From Lindgomyces ingoldianus (taxonomy: Eukaryota > Ascomycota > Dothideomycetes > Pleosporales > Lindgomycetaceae): a stretch of DNA of 64,000 nt. The notes under the pieces were generated by a model that did not search any database, was not told where the DNA came from, and worked only from the letters and a program-made list of their open reading frames with translations. Below, piece by piece: positions 10,959 through 21,376 of this stretch. Numbering within the stretch: the first letter of the stretch is position 1; every line of letters starts with the position of its first letter. The stretch lies in contig NW_022985198.1 of assembly GCF_010093535.1 (NCBI RefSeq), positions 239,348-303,347 on the forward strand, read 5' to 3'. The translations under genes were made by a program, and so were the position numbers.

Positions 10959-13425
10959 ACGCCTGTCGAAGCTGCGCTGAATCCAATACTTTCCCGCCGC
11001 GCAGTTTCCGTGTTGATAGAACCAGCCGACATGACTGCAACGTCCGCTCAGTCTCCGGCTACGAATGAAGTTTCGCACCAATCGGGACCATGGAAATTGA
11101 TAATGGAAGGGGAATTTGGAGCCAGCAACCTGCCTTTGGTAGAAACCTCTCTGGGGTTAGATGAGGCTGAAGGTGAAGGTGAAACTCAACGTGTTGCCGG
11201 GTTCAGGAGATGGGAAAAACTAATGTCACTGGCCATGTTGATAAATCGTTTCAAACAGGATTAAAATTGAAGTGTAAACCACCAACACCTCTAAACCCCT
11301 CTGTTCACCTTTCCCGCACTCTGCAACATCTGCACCATCAATTGCACCTACGCCATCTACACCTACGCCATGCTCACAACAAGCCCTCTTCTAGCAGTCT
11401 AAACCCTCTATCCACTATCGAAACCCATCTCCCTCAGGCTTTTTGACCTCTATCTAATTTCGCCCCCAACCACCCCCCTACTTTTCCACTCCCTAACCTT
11501 TCTTTCGTTCTTCTTCCTCACAAACCATGCAGTATAAGCAATACAGCGCAGACAGTGGGGCGGTAACAACGGCGCAAGCACTCATAACAATGAGCGTAGC
11601 TTTCGCTCTAAAGGAGTATTGACCAATGTAAGCTTCATGCTAATTACCGTCCACAATTTTTTGTGTCTAAGGGAAGGGCCCAGGGGCCAACAACTCAACA
11701 ATCCTCGTCGCGTTCACACTTACAATCGTCCCTACTAACCCCACGCCACTATTTAGGTACTTTGAAATAAAAACCGTACTCGAATCCAAATATAACTCCT
11801 CCTATGTCTCCACCAAAGCCACACACACCCGCTCGCGCTAATCGCACAGCAGAACTAGGCTACTTACAACAGCTGCGTGTTGCGTCCTGTCGACAATACT
11901 TTTACTTCAAGCTCAATTTTGGACGGTTGTCTAGGTCGAGGTTGAGGGAGTTTGGGAGACTGGCGAAGGTTGCGGGAAAGACGATGTGGTTGATTAGTAG
12001 GAACCCAGTGAAGAAGAGGCGAGAAGATGCTTCGTGGCGGGGGTGCGGTCGAGGTCAGGAGAATAGTAGTGTTCCGTGTCTAGATCGTCGTGTGGGTGTG
12101 GTGGAGGCTTGGGTGTGAGAGATTGGTGGCGTGGAATTGGGATCTGGTACGTACTGGGAGAATGGGGTTATGGAGGCGTGTTGAGGTTGTGCGGGCTGGT
12201 GGCGACTTCGAGGGGATTTTGGTTGTTGCCGTGGGTGGATGATTTCGGCTCATGGCTGCAGTTGCCAGTGTTGCGGGTTTCTCTGATTCTTGGAGTGGCT
12301 GTATGCTTGCTTTGGGTTTCCGGGTTGAAGGAAGGAAATGCGCGATGACTGAAGAGTACAGAAGTATTGTAATGGAGAATAATTGGTTTGAGGCGTTTAA
12401 CGAACAGTAGATATTACTGAAGGGCCATTGAGGAGTATAAAGAACGCCATAGAAACAATCGCCTTTGACTCAAACCTTCCCACGCCCTTAAATGACCTAT
12501 TCCCCCTCCCACACACTAAGTCCTCCACCCCTAGCGCCCAAGTTTCAAAACCTATTCCTAAGGGACCGTCACATTTGTGTGCTGGTGCAAGTCTGATAGT
12601 GGTAACAACCCTCTCCCCAACGGTAAAGCTGTTTGACAGCTCAAAGGCAGATAGCGGAGTGATAACTCACGAGTTTAGAAAAGCTGTTGTGATAGCGAAT
12701 GTGTGATTGGTGGGTGCTGGTTGACTAGGGTTCTTGGTGTCGATCACTACTTGGTAGGAGGTTATTGTACCGTCTAAAACGAAGTTCCGGTGCTGGAGTT
12801 GTAGTGGTTGTTAGATGAGAGGCGTGGAAATATTGAAAAAAAAAAAGAAAGCTTGCAGTATTGGAATGTCGAAGACTGAGGGAAGGAGGACAAAGTGTGG
12901 TGTAGCATCTATCTAGTGCGATGAAATTAGAGGGAGCTATGAAGCAACTTAGTCGAGCACGTTGAGCACGTGACACCAACACCACCTCCAGGAATCCCCT
13001 CCATCTCTCTGGCGCAACGAATGTCTCTCATCTCCACGCGCCATAACACCTGTCCTCTCAAACCCCAAACGTCCCTCTGGCACTTCCACTGTGTCCTATT
13101 AATTTACCTGGCTGGACTTGTGGCGCGCCGCACCCCTGTCCTTAATCTGGAACGCGGAAAAAAGTCGCGGGGACGTCTCAAGCTAGAGACAACAAAGTAA
13201 AAGGACAGTTCGCATGAAATTTGAAAGCTTTCTAGAACGACGGGGTATATAGGAGCTATGGCCAGATATTTTGTGAGGCCGATAAAACGACGAACTCGTC
13301 CTCGAGTCCTCTGACCGCTTCTTTTTTTTTGAGGGGGTCACAGTGTGTGCAATTGATTTTGCTGAATTGATTTGGACTGCTATACATACGCATTCTAAGA
13401 GTGCTTCTGAAGATTACCAAACACG
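10959..13425. other. Intergenic stretch without a supported gene
   Basis: The stretch has C-rich (11280-11520) and G-rich (12070-12260) tracts. Short open frames are present on both strands, including a plus frame at 11804-12118 and a minus-strand stretch near 12000 with one hydrophobic segment (RLFFTGFLLINHIVFPATFA), but none has a recognisable domain, a consistent start and splice sites. The last 220 bases are the promoter side of the next gene. Confidence 0.4.
13243..13253 (+). promoter_or_regulatory. TATA-like element upstream of the secreted Ser-rich gene
   Basis: The sequence ggtatatagga lies about 175 bp before the ATG at 13426, followed by a T-rich tract near 13321. It is a plausible core promoter element on position and sequence alone. 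Confidence 0.35.
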
Positions 13426-14227
13426 ATGAGACTCCTCACTCTTCTCTCACCGGCATTGCTGGCGGCGACCGCGTTCGCTGTAGAACCCGAATCTTCGTCG
13501 TCGTCCGCTTCTTCTTCTTCTTCTTCATCATCTTCTTCTTCTTCCTCAAGCGCATCCAGCATCTCATCATCTGCTTCTTCCTCTTCTTCCTCCCCATCCT
13601 CCTCAGCAACCCCCGAACCCACCCCCGTCGGTCAACTCTGGACCGCCCAATGGAAAGACTCCGACCTCTCCCCTTATACCAAACTCTGCGCCTCGACCTC
13701 CAAAATCACGGCCAAGATCTTCAAACTCGGCGAAATGTACCCCGACCTCAAGACCTGGGCACCCGAGCTCAAAGTCTTCTACAACAAGCAGCTCTACCCT
13801 GGGTCCTGGAACGGCGAAGACAAGCACGGCAATGATCGCGAATTGATGAAGATGGAGTACGAAGAGCTGCCTTTTGCGGTCCGCGAGTGGATTGCTAGGA
13901 ATCCGAAACAGAGACATTTTAGTGTGCAGGATGAGGTGGTGTTTTTCGCCCCGGGGGCTATGTATCCGATTTTGCCGCTTTGGGTAGAGGAGCCGGAGGG
14001 GAAGGGGTTGGACTGTGAAGGTATGTTTGGTTGAGAGATGTGGGGATGATAAGGCTAATGATGTGACAGGTGTTTTCGATGATCTCGAGAATTATTCCAA
14101 CGAGCCGAAAGATGGGGTCGTGATTGCGCGTCTAGAGCACAAGAAGACGGGGGAGAAGGAGGTGGAGGTTACCATTGAGGCGATGCAGGTTAAGAAGGCC
14201 GCGGAGCAAAAGCGGGACGAGCTGTAG
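13426..14227 (+). CDS. Secreted Ser-rich protein with C-terminal RDEL
   Basis: Two exons, 13426-14020 and 14070-14227, with a 49-nt phase-1 intron, give 250 residues. Residues 1-18 (MRLLTLLSPALLAATAFA) are a clear signal peptide. A Ser-rich stretch of about 40 residues follows, then a folded-looking region of about 170 residues with few Cys: WTAQWKDSDLSPYTKLC, KHGNDRELMKMEYEELPFAV, REWIARNPKQRHF and a charged Lys/Glu-rich end. The last residues are AEQKRDEL. A terminal RDEL after a signal peptide resembles the KDEL/HDEL retrieval signal, so the protein may be an ER-lumen resident rather than an exported one. I do not recognise the main domain. The gene converges on the DUF6601-like gene, with stops about 68 bp apart. 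Confidence 0.8.
13495..13610 (+). repeat. Ser-codon microsatellite (TCT/TCN)n
   Basis: An imperfect trinucleotide run of tct, tcg, tca and tcc encodes the poly-Ser region of the secreted protein. Frame-keeping repeat length change is expected here. Confidence 0.8.
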
Positions 14228-14295
14228 ACCGTTTACCCTGCCATGATATACAAATGCCTTCTCGTTGTCCCGAAATGCGACACCATTCCATACAA

Positions 14296-15384
14296 TCAAG
14301 CACCCTTCATCTTATTCTTCCTTTCCAGCGCTAGTTTCTCTCTCTCCCGTCTGTCCCTTTTGTCGTGTTGTATCGCAGCCGCCATGTTGAAGAAGAAAAT
14401 GACCGAGAACATAACTCCGACAAGCGCTAACACACTCGCAACACTGACCATAGAGAACACCACAAACCCATATGATGCTCGACGAAACGCCAGGTTGTCT
14501 TGTAAAGGCGGGACACCAGCGCCGACTTGCATTGCAGATAGCACGAGGGAGAAGAAGACGAAGACGATTAGGATCCAACTGAAGTTTCGTTGGAAGAAGA
14601 CCACATAGCGATTATAGCCGTAGAGGTAGCCTCGTACGAAGTGGGTGAAACAGAACCGTGTGCGGTAGATGGAATTTATTCTACCGAGTCGCAAGTCGCC
14701 AAAGTGGTAGCGCTTGTTGACTTGATCGAGAGAGTTCATGTCGACGTGTTGGCAAAAGTCCTTGACGAATTCCTTCCACCAGTGCCACGTGATGAATGAC
14801 GGTAAGAGGAAGTGATCGTGTGCAAGCTTTAGGTCTAGCGGGGAACAGAGGAGCCAGACGTACGATAGCAGAAATCCACACGCAGACTCATGCAGCGTCT
14901 GGCGCTCTAACTGGTTGCCGCAAATGTTCTCATCCCAAAACTCGTAGCTCAGCATCCACTCCGGAAGAGGCTTTAGCAGGAGTCGATTCGAGAATTTTAG
15001 GAGATGCAGATCCATCTGCTGTGTGTATAGCACGTCAAATCCCATCATCTTGTATCGATGCAGCGGCCTGGCACGCATGGGCCGACCTGCCATCCACAGC
15101 AGGTCATGTATCTTGTTCAAGCGTTTCAGATCTAACTCCCGCTGCAGGAATTTACAGATATCATCTTCGACCAGAAAGCATTCTGTGTCGCGGCCAGCTA
15201 TTGTAGGCAAGGAATCTAAGGCTGTCAGGGGTATGGAGGTGGCTGTATCCAGAACTGGCTGAGGACTGATGTCGCCATTGGGAAGTGATGCATGAGAGGA
15301 GAATAGAGGGGTGGGAGGCTTCGGCGGGATGGGTCGCGAGGTAAAGGGGGGTCTCAATCTCTCGGCCTGGGAATGTGAGTACAT
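14296..15384 (-). CDS. DUF6601-like fungal integral membrane protein
   Basis: Single-exon frame of 362 residues starting at ATG 15384. The first 80 residues are Pro/Ser-rich and probably disordered. A conserved aromatic region follows (FWDENICGNQ, ESACGFLLSYVWLLCSPLDL, FITWHWWKEFVKDF, RYHFGDLRLGRINSIYR, RFVRGYLYGYNRYVVFF-like). Two C-terminal membrane helices are evident: SWILIVFVFFSLVLSAM and GFVVFSMVSVASVLALVGVM, followed by a basic tail. This order fits fungal DUF6601 proteins, whose biochemical role is unknown. A short upstream ATG at 15457 (MAEKT) followed by a GT could be an extra first exon, but I find no acceptor that keeps the frame cleanly. Confidence 0.75.
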   Translation of the reverse strand: MYSHSQAERLRPPFTSRPIPPKPPTPLFSSHASLPNGDISPQPVLDTATSIPLTALDSLPTIAGRDTECFLVEDDICKFLQRELDLKRLNKIHDLLWMAGRPMRARPLHRYKMMGFDVLYTQQMDLHLLKFSNRLLLKPLPEWMLSYEFWDENICGNQLERQTLHESACGFLLSYVWLLCSPLDLKLAHDHFLLPSFITWHWWKEFVKDFCQHVDMNSLDQVNKRYHFGDLRLGRINSIYRTRFCFTHFVRGYLYGYNRYVVFFQRNFSWILIVFVFFSLVLSAMQVGAGVPPLQDNLAFRRASYGFVVFSMVSVASVLALVGVMFSVIFFFNMAAAIQHDKRDRREREKLALERKNKMKGA

Positions 15385-15990
15385 GGTCTTGCCTTTCCAA
15401 GTCCGGAACAGGAAGGAACGATGAGGAACGAGCTAAACATACTGTCTTTTCTGCCATAGTACTTCCCTTAGCACTCCGAAGTACAGTCAGGGAGAGCCAT
15501 GAAGGAGAAGCTAGCTGCTATTTGTGTGCACGAGGGCTAGCACAACACGAGCCTCCTAAGCATCCTTGCGGAGCTGCGAGGCGCATATCCGGGAGCTACT
15601 GACGTCGGAAGTGGGGGCCAAATTGCTTGCTTCTTAGCCAAGGTATTTCGCTTTGGAGCCGCAAACGTCACTCCAGCCCCCTGTTTCTCGTTGCTTGTCG
15701 TACCTGGGCAAGGCTGGATCTGGGCATTTCACGTCCATTTACGCATTATATTGCACAACCTCAGCATGTATAAAGCCACACGGCGAGACAAAACGTCGTG
15801 CAAAACGGCACATGGCCTCTCCTGCTGCCAAAGGTGGCTCAAAACTGCGGATAAGTGTGGTTAAGGTTTACATCTGTCGACCGAGGGAACGAAGCCCACA
15901 AGACTTGTCATTTAAACGCCTTCCTAGCAGTTGGAGACTATTTTCAACTTTCCCATTCCCCATTGAAGCACAGAATACACGTCGTAATTT

Positions 15991-17637
15991 TCATTTGCAG
16001 TAGTTGGCAGGGAAGCTACCCTTTTGACCCCGCACCTCACCCTCCCACCAGTCGTGCGAGCTGTTTGTCTTTTTCAGCACACGGATGCGCTCGCCCTCGC
16101 GGAACGCTAGGTCACCTTCATTCAAGCCGTCGAAGTCGTACATGGCGGTAACATACTCCCCGTGAAAAGAGCCGATCTTCTTTGGAGGGGGTGGTGGCGG
16201 CTTCTTCTTTCCCGCCGCTGGGTTCGGCGTTAGGCTCCCTGACGAGGCTGCGGAAGCAACGCGGGATCGGCCAAAATAGTCGTCGTGTCCGTTCGTGCCA
16301 ACAGATGAGGCGTTCGATGTGCGGCGAGACCACGGACTGTCAAACGCGGGAGCAGGACTCAGACCTGGAGAATGTGCACCTCCAATTCTAGGCTTTGATG
16401 CAGTGAGTGAATTGTAAGAGGGTTTGGTTTTGAGGCCTGGATCGGCTGGTGGGGGCAGAGAATGGCCCGGACGTGGCGAGGTTGCAGATGGCACAATGGG
16501 TTGGCTGTTGGTTCGCCGGCCCGGAATAACCTTGTTTCTGATACCCAAACCAGTGAGGGTGGCCCCCTTTTCTGGTAGCCTCATGGGCTGGTGGATTGCC
16601 TTTCCTGTCCTGAGCAGCTCGAACCCATTTTCCATCTCCTTGCGCAGTGAAGTGAAGGACGAGTCCCACATAGGGATGACTTCCTCGGGTTCGGGGGGAG
16701 GGTCTGGGTAGCCATTTTCGCGCGAGTACTGATGTAAGACTGTATACAGATTGCCAATTAAATTGTTCTGGAGGATGATCTGGTTTGCGAGGAGGTGGGG
16801 TAGGAGGGAGAAGGTGGCGGCGTTCAGCCGGGGGAGCTGGGTTCGGAGGACCTCGTCGGCAAATTCGTAGTCGTGGGTGGCGCGTTGCAGGTCCGCTTCG
16901 TGCTTGTTCAGGGCAATGTTGTCGCGATCGGAGCGGTTCTGCTTCCTTTGGAGCGTCTCGGCGCGGCCCTTGTATCGTTCATAGTCAAGCTGTGGCACAG
17001 CAGTCAGCAGAGGGCAGGAGAATCGAGACATCGCCAGCTACCTTCTTTTCCTCTCGCCGCTTGATGGTCTTCTTCATGGGCTTGAGCGAGTCCCTAGCGA
17101 GCTTGACGGGTATAACGAGCTTGCTCTCGACATCGGCGAGCTCCTCGCCCATGTCGGTCTTGAGCTCGGCAAAGGCCACATGGAGCTGGGAACAGCGCTC
17201 GAGGGTCTCCGGCGGCGTGTCCGTGGCGACATGAGAGCTGTAGTCCCCTCCCTTGGCACCCAGTGGCTTGTAGAGAGTGTGGAAGTGCTCGACCGAGTTG
17301 AGCTGGTGGGAAAGGATATTGGTCCAGGCGTCACGCCATTCTTTTGCGGCGGACTCGATCTGCGAGAGCGGTTAGGAGCGGGGGGAGGGGGNNNNNNNNN
17401 NNNNNNNNNNNNNNNNNNNNNNNNNNNNNNNNNNNNNNNNNNNNNNNNNNNNNNNNNNNNNNNNNNNNNNNNNNNNNNNNNNNNNNNNNNNNNNNNNNGG
17501 GGGGGTGAGTTGGACGGCAGTCGTACCTTCTCGAGCATCTGGTCCGAGTCGTTGAAGTCGCGCAGCATCGACTCGATGTCAGCCTCATTGGGCACACGCG
17601 GCAGGAACACGCCAAACTTCCGCTGTATTCGCTGCAT
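15991..17637 (-). CDS. BAR-SH3 domain protein (amphiphysin/Rvs167-Hob1 type)
   Basis: Three exons: 17637-17527, 17359-17042, 16989-15991 (475 residues). Intron 1 (17526-17360) contains a run of unknown bases; intron 2 is 52 nt. Residues 1-240 form a BAR-like coiled-coil region: QRKFGVFLPRVPNEADIESM, KEWRDAWTNIL, ESKLVIPVKLARDSLKPMKK, KHEADLQRATHDYEFADEVL. A Pro/Ser-rich linker of about 150 residues follows, including a Pro7 run. The C-terminal SH3 has the expected residues: ALYDF-like AMYDFDG, DLAFREGERI, WWEGEVRGQKGSFPANYC. BAR-SH3 proteins bend membranes and link them to actin during endocytosis. The start motif differs from canonical Rvs167, so this is probably the second fungal BAR-SH3 paralogue; that is an inference. 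Confidence 0.88.
17392..17498. other. Assembly gap (107 N)
   Basis: The run of N is flanked by G runs on the plus strand. On the gene strand it lies in a C-rich part of intron 1 of the BAR-SH3 gene, so it does not remove coding sequence in the model given. Confidence 0.99.
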
Positions 17638-18224
17638 TGTGACGAGCGGGCGACAATTGGCCGCGACGCTGGAGGAGCAGCGATAGGAAACGTGTCCGGA
17701 GGGGACAGTGAGGAGAAGGGACGGCGACTAGTACAGCTGTGTGTGTGTGTGGATGTGTTACTAGGCGGGGAGTGGGCCGTCTAGCGGTTAATGGCAAGAG
17801 AGGTGAAAAGCTTCCCAAGGTTGGTTGAACTGCTCGCGGGATGCGCAATTGGGGCCAGGCAACCAAGAGGCCCGCGTTTCAGCCGCAGCAGAGCTTCCAG
17901 AGCGGTCAGGATTTGGGGGATTAATTGCGGCGTCACCCTCCCTCATGTCCATGCTGCAGGCGGACATTGTCGAGGGGGCGCAGGCGGGTGTATTGCAGCT
18001 TGTGCGACACTATGACCGTGGGGTCCCAGCCACTCGGGGGTCACATGCTTTGGTGACGAGCCTAGGGTTCGCATTGGCAGCCCGGCGCGTCGAGCATCCC
18101 ACTCCCGCCCACTTCCACACATCTTCCACCCACTTCCACTTACCCCAGTACAGTTCCGCTGGCTTGACGGCATGTCTACGACTCTGAATGCTCTCTCGAC
18201 GCGCCCCAGCCAAGCATCCTCACT
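17638..18224. promoter_or_regulatory. Shared divergent promoter region
   Basis: These 587 bp separate the divergent starts of the BAR-SH3 gene (17637, minus) and the DUF2439 gene (18225, plus). They hold a short GT dinucleotide run near 17737-17752 and no supported gene, so both genes are probably driven from here. No specific factor site could be assigned with confidence. Confidence 0.5.
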
Positions 18225-20624
18225 ATGACGGCTCCTCTTCGTACTACGCCGCGTCTCTCTGACATCCCCGCGTCCCAGAACACGGCACCCGTAGAAGAGT
18301 TCCGCTGCCTCTTCACCCATGATCTGCGCCGGAAGCAGAAGAGATGGCACGATGGATTCCTCAAATTCCACTCCTTCAACAGCCGCGTCATGGTGTACGA
18401 TGCGACCCGCAACTTCCTCGGAGACACATACTGGAAAGACAGCACCACCATCCAGGAGGGCGGTGAGCTCACACTGGACAAGGGCATTATGGTGGAGGTG
18501 ACAGAAGCTATGGGGGTGACGCAGACGGACTTGACCCCGCTGTTTGAAAAAAAAACGAGGCAGTCTCCGCAGTGCAAGCGTGTCATGCCTGCAGCGAGAG
18601 CCCCCCCTCGGCCATTGGTTCCCCCGCCCAACGGTATCAGGAATGGCTCTCAGTTACGGCACAAGTCTCTAAATACCCTGCTCGGAACGCCAAAGGGGCC
18701 GATCGGGAAGGCGGCGCCGCTGAAGTCACCCTACGACGTGCGGAAAGAGAAGGTGAAAGAGAATGAATGGCCCGAGGGACGGGCACCAAAGAGGCAGAAG
18801 ATTAGACATGCTACAATTTCTCCACAGCCGTTGAGCCCTGTAAGAGCCAAGCAATCTCCCCAAAGAAAGGATCCACCCCTATGGGTGAGGACATCGGACT
18901 CAAAGGCAATTCCTCCACCCCGCAAGCCAAATCCACAAGGAGCTACAATCATCAGCCTGAACTCCGAACCGGACTATGTCCCCTCAGACATCATTTTGCC
19001 CAGCACTCCGCCGGGAATGGAGAAACCAAGGCCTCCACCTAGTCCCGTTCCCGCGATTCCGCCAGCTATGACAAAGGAAGTCCCTGTCCAAATGACGCTA
19101 CAACTGCCAAAGCGGAAGATACAACTCCCCAAATCGAAGCGCAAGGCGACCCCTCAGCCACCTCCACGTTCCTCGTCTCCTCCGGTTAGCGCTTCTAACC
19201 GTCTCAGCAACATAGACTTCGCTTTAGCACAGACGAAGAAGGCTCGGAAAGATGTCTGCCCACCCAATTCACCACTCCGGGATCCCAGAGCAAAATCTCT
19301 CCGCCTCTCTACCAGCAACAGACGTGGATTACTCCTCTGTCAATCACTACCACAACGAGCAGAACCTTCCGAAGAACGGCCCCGGAAGTCGAAAGAGAAG
19401 GACAATAGTGCCTCAAGATTTCAACCCGTTCCGTGGCCCTCTGATAGCGACGAATCACTAGTTCAGCGCAAGACATCGAGATCGGGCGCGACAGTGAATG
19501 GAAAAGATAGGAAGAGGAAGACAACATCAGCAATTAAGAATAGAAGACCCCAGGTTGCCGAACTAGTAACATCTCCCCAGTCTTCTCTCGACGCCATTGA
19601 GGACATGACAATTATCCACGGACTCATGGACCAGCGCCTGATAGTTCCTAAAGAAGCCTCTAGACCAGAAACACGACGAAACCCCTCCTCTCCACCTGCA
19701 GTAAATCTCCCAAAACCCAAACCAGCAAAGAAGTTGCCCCCCGAATGGCAGAGCTTATCTAAAGTCGCCATGCCCAAGCCAGCCCCTACGAAGAGATGTC
19801 TAGATAGGAACCCAAACCCGCAAGAGGATGTATCTCCCATCGGCCAATCGTCCAGACCCACCAAATCCAACCCTCCACCTCGCAACGAGCCTCACCCCCA
19901 GACCCTCTCCAACCCTTTCCGTCCCTCCCTCTCGCCCTGCGAACCCGCCCTCTCCACCGTAGGCTTCCACAAAAAGCCCAAACGGAACCAGAAGTTACAA
20001 CCAAACAGCGGCTCGAATGCCAAACCCAATCCCAGTCCGCAAAAGCGCACCAAATCTGCACCCCGACTTCCCCCTGCCCCAGCAGTCATCAAACCTGCCA
20101 GTGTCGCCAAACTCGGGCGAATGAGCACTACGGAGCTGTCTCTCTTGCTCGACCCTATTGATGATAGTAGTCAGCCCTCCTCAGTCTCCAAGTCTCCAAA
20201 CCGCCCTTTCCGCCGCGTGCGCTCTGCAAATGATGCCGATCCTCCGGTACCTTCGACGGTTGAGGAATGGGAGAAACGGAATCTGCCCAATGCCGACGCC
20301 AACACCACTGCTTCCACCTCCAACCCTGCAAAACCCAACACCAACACCAACATCCCAACTCCACCCCCGAAATCCGGTCTCGCAGCTCTAATCAACAAAA
20401 CCGATCCCCGGCGGAAGTTCATCCGGACTCAGAGTCTGAACGTAGATACTAGTATCGAGGTAGGGAAGGCGGGGGCCGATGTGAATCCGATGCTCCAGAG
20501 TCCGCCTATGGACACTGATGTAGGACCTTGGAGTACGGAGGCGTATGATCTGTTTGATTGGAGACCGCCCAGGAGGGTGGGTGATACGGGTGAGGGGGTT
20601 ATTGGGACTCTGGTAGGTATATGA
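18225..20624 (+). CDS. DUF2439 protein, Mte1/Dbl2/ZGRF1-type DNA repair factor
   Basis: Intronless frame of 799 residues. Residues about 20-110 form the conserved DUF2439 domain: EEFRCLFTHDLRRKQKRWHD, GFLKFHSFNSRVMVYD, NFLGDTYWKD and GIMVEVTE. The remaining 690 residues are Pro/Ser/Lys-rich and mostly disordered, with basic motifs such as PKRQKI-like KRQKIRHA that could be nuclear signals, and a short conserved-looking C-terminus (MDTDVGPWSTEAYDLFDWRPP). In yeasts and humans the family (Mte1, Dbl2, ZGRF1) acts in the nucleus at recombination intermediates with Mph1/Fml1/FANCM-type helicases; function here is inferred from that. An A9 run at 18549-18557 lies just after the domain and is a slippage-prone place, but the frame is open through it. 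Confidence 0.8.
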   Translation: MTAPLRTTPRLSDIPASQNTAPVEEFRCLFTHDLRRKQKRWHDGFLKFHSFNSRVMVYDATRNFLGDTYWKDSTTIQEGGELTLDKGIMVEVTEAMGVTQTDLTPLFEKKTRQSPQCKRVMPAARAPPRPLVPPPNGIRNGSQLRHKSLNTLLGTPKGPIGKAAPLKSPYDVRKEKVKENEWPEGRAPKRQKIRHATISPQPLSPVRAKQSPQRKDPPLWVRTSDSKAIPPPRKPNPQGATIISLNSEPDYVPSDIILPSTPPGMEKPRPPPSPVPAIPPAMTKEVPVQMTLQLPKRKIQLPKSKRKATPQPPPRSSSPPVSASNRLSNIDFALAQTKKARKDVCPPNSPLRDPRAKSLRLSTSNRRGLLLCQSLPQRAEPSEERPRKSKEKDNSASRFQPVPWPSDSDESLVQRKTSRSGATVNGKDRKRKTTSAIKNRRPQVAELVTSPQSSLDAIEDMTIIHGLMDQRLIVPKEASRPETRRNPSSPPAVNLPKPKPAKKLPPEWQSLSKVAMPKPAPTKRCLDRNPNPQEDVSPIGQSSRPTKSNPPPRNEPHPQTLSNPFRPSLSPCEPALSTVGFHKKPKRNQKLQPNSGSNAKPNPSPQKRTKSAPRLPPAPAVIKPASVAKLGRMSTTELSLLLDPIDDSSQPSSVSKSPNRPFRRVRSANDADPPVPSTVEEWEKRNLPNADANTTASTSNPAKPNTNTNIPTPPPKSGLAALINKTDPRRKFIRTQSLNVDTSIEVGKAGADVNPMLQSPPMDTDVGPWSTEAYDLFDWRPPRRVGDTGEGVIGTLVGI

Positions 20625-21376
20625 ATCGATAACTTGTAGATATACATTTAGTACAAGAAAAATGGATAAATGTTAATAAGTATATTGTTTTCTTTGGGTC
20701 GCTGCGAGAATGATACCCTCAGTGCAAGTAACCGCATATTGGGATTGGGGGACTGTCACGGATATGCTACGAACAAGGGATAGAAGCTCAAAGAAGAGCA
20801 TTCATAGATTGTTCCGTACTGTATCTAGTGAACGTCGAAGACGTTTCGTGAAGAGGGAAACGGGAAGCTGGACAGGTTCCAGCAAATGTTTGATGGTGGT
20901 AGCTCGAGCGATAGCGCGAGGTCTATGCGCGAGCACGTGATTAGTATCAGGTTTCGTAGAAAGCATCCCTGAAAGGCCACATACCTACAGTGTTGCGAAA
21001 ATACGTAGATTATCTTTAGTATTAAATATTTAGGTATAGAGGAGGCTAATAATACTCTAAACCTTAAGAAACTTAGCGGTGTAGTATAGAATGCTAGGCT
21101 CAGAGTTAATTAGGTAGCTTATTGAAAAGATCCTAGGCTTATAGATAATCTAGGAGACTATCCCTAGGAAATATTTTAAAGACACGGGACTAAGATATAG
21201 CATGTGCTGGAAGTCTTGAGAATGAAGGCGGGCGTCTCGGTCGACTTTTGTCATGGGTCGGATCCTCGGCGGCATCTCCTTTGCCCACGGAGTGACTTGG
21301 ACCCTCGAGAAGTGGTATGAAGGACTTCAGCAAGGTGGTAGTGAAAAATATCGGTTATCAACGATGATAGCGCTAG
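20625..21376. repeat. Intergenic stretch with a small RIP-type repeat relic
   Basis: Between about 20990 and 21190 base composition turns AT-rich with many tta, tag and ctag words, like the large decayed blocks of the window. It is probably a short eroded transposon piece. No gene is supported in the interval; the plus frame at 20710-20940 has no recognisable domain. Confidence 0.45.

Noticed and set aside
11804..12348. A possible small membrane protein
   Set aside because: A short hydrophobic stretch occurs on the minus strand, but start, splice sites and conserved residues could not be combined into a gene.
13395..13622. Minus-strand frame rich in Asp and Glu
   Set aside because: It is the antisense of the Ser-codon repeat in the secreted protein; the acidic run is a by-product of the microsatellite.
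17392..17498. Lost exon in the BAR-SH3 gene
   Set aside because: The flanking donor and acceptor join the coding parts in frame without needing sequence from the gap.
19463..20422. Several minus-strand frames opposite the DUF2439 gene
   Set aside because: They are Trp/Gly-rich antisense readings of a Pro/Ser-rich coding region, with no domain or start context.
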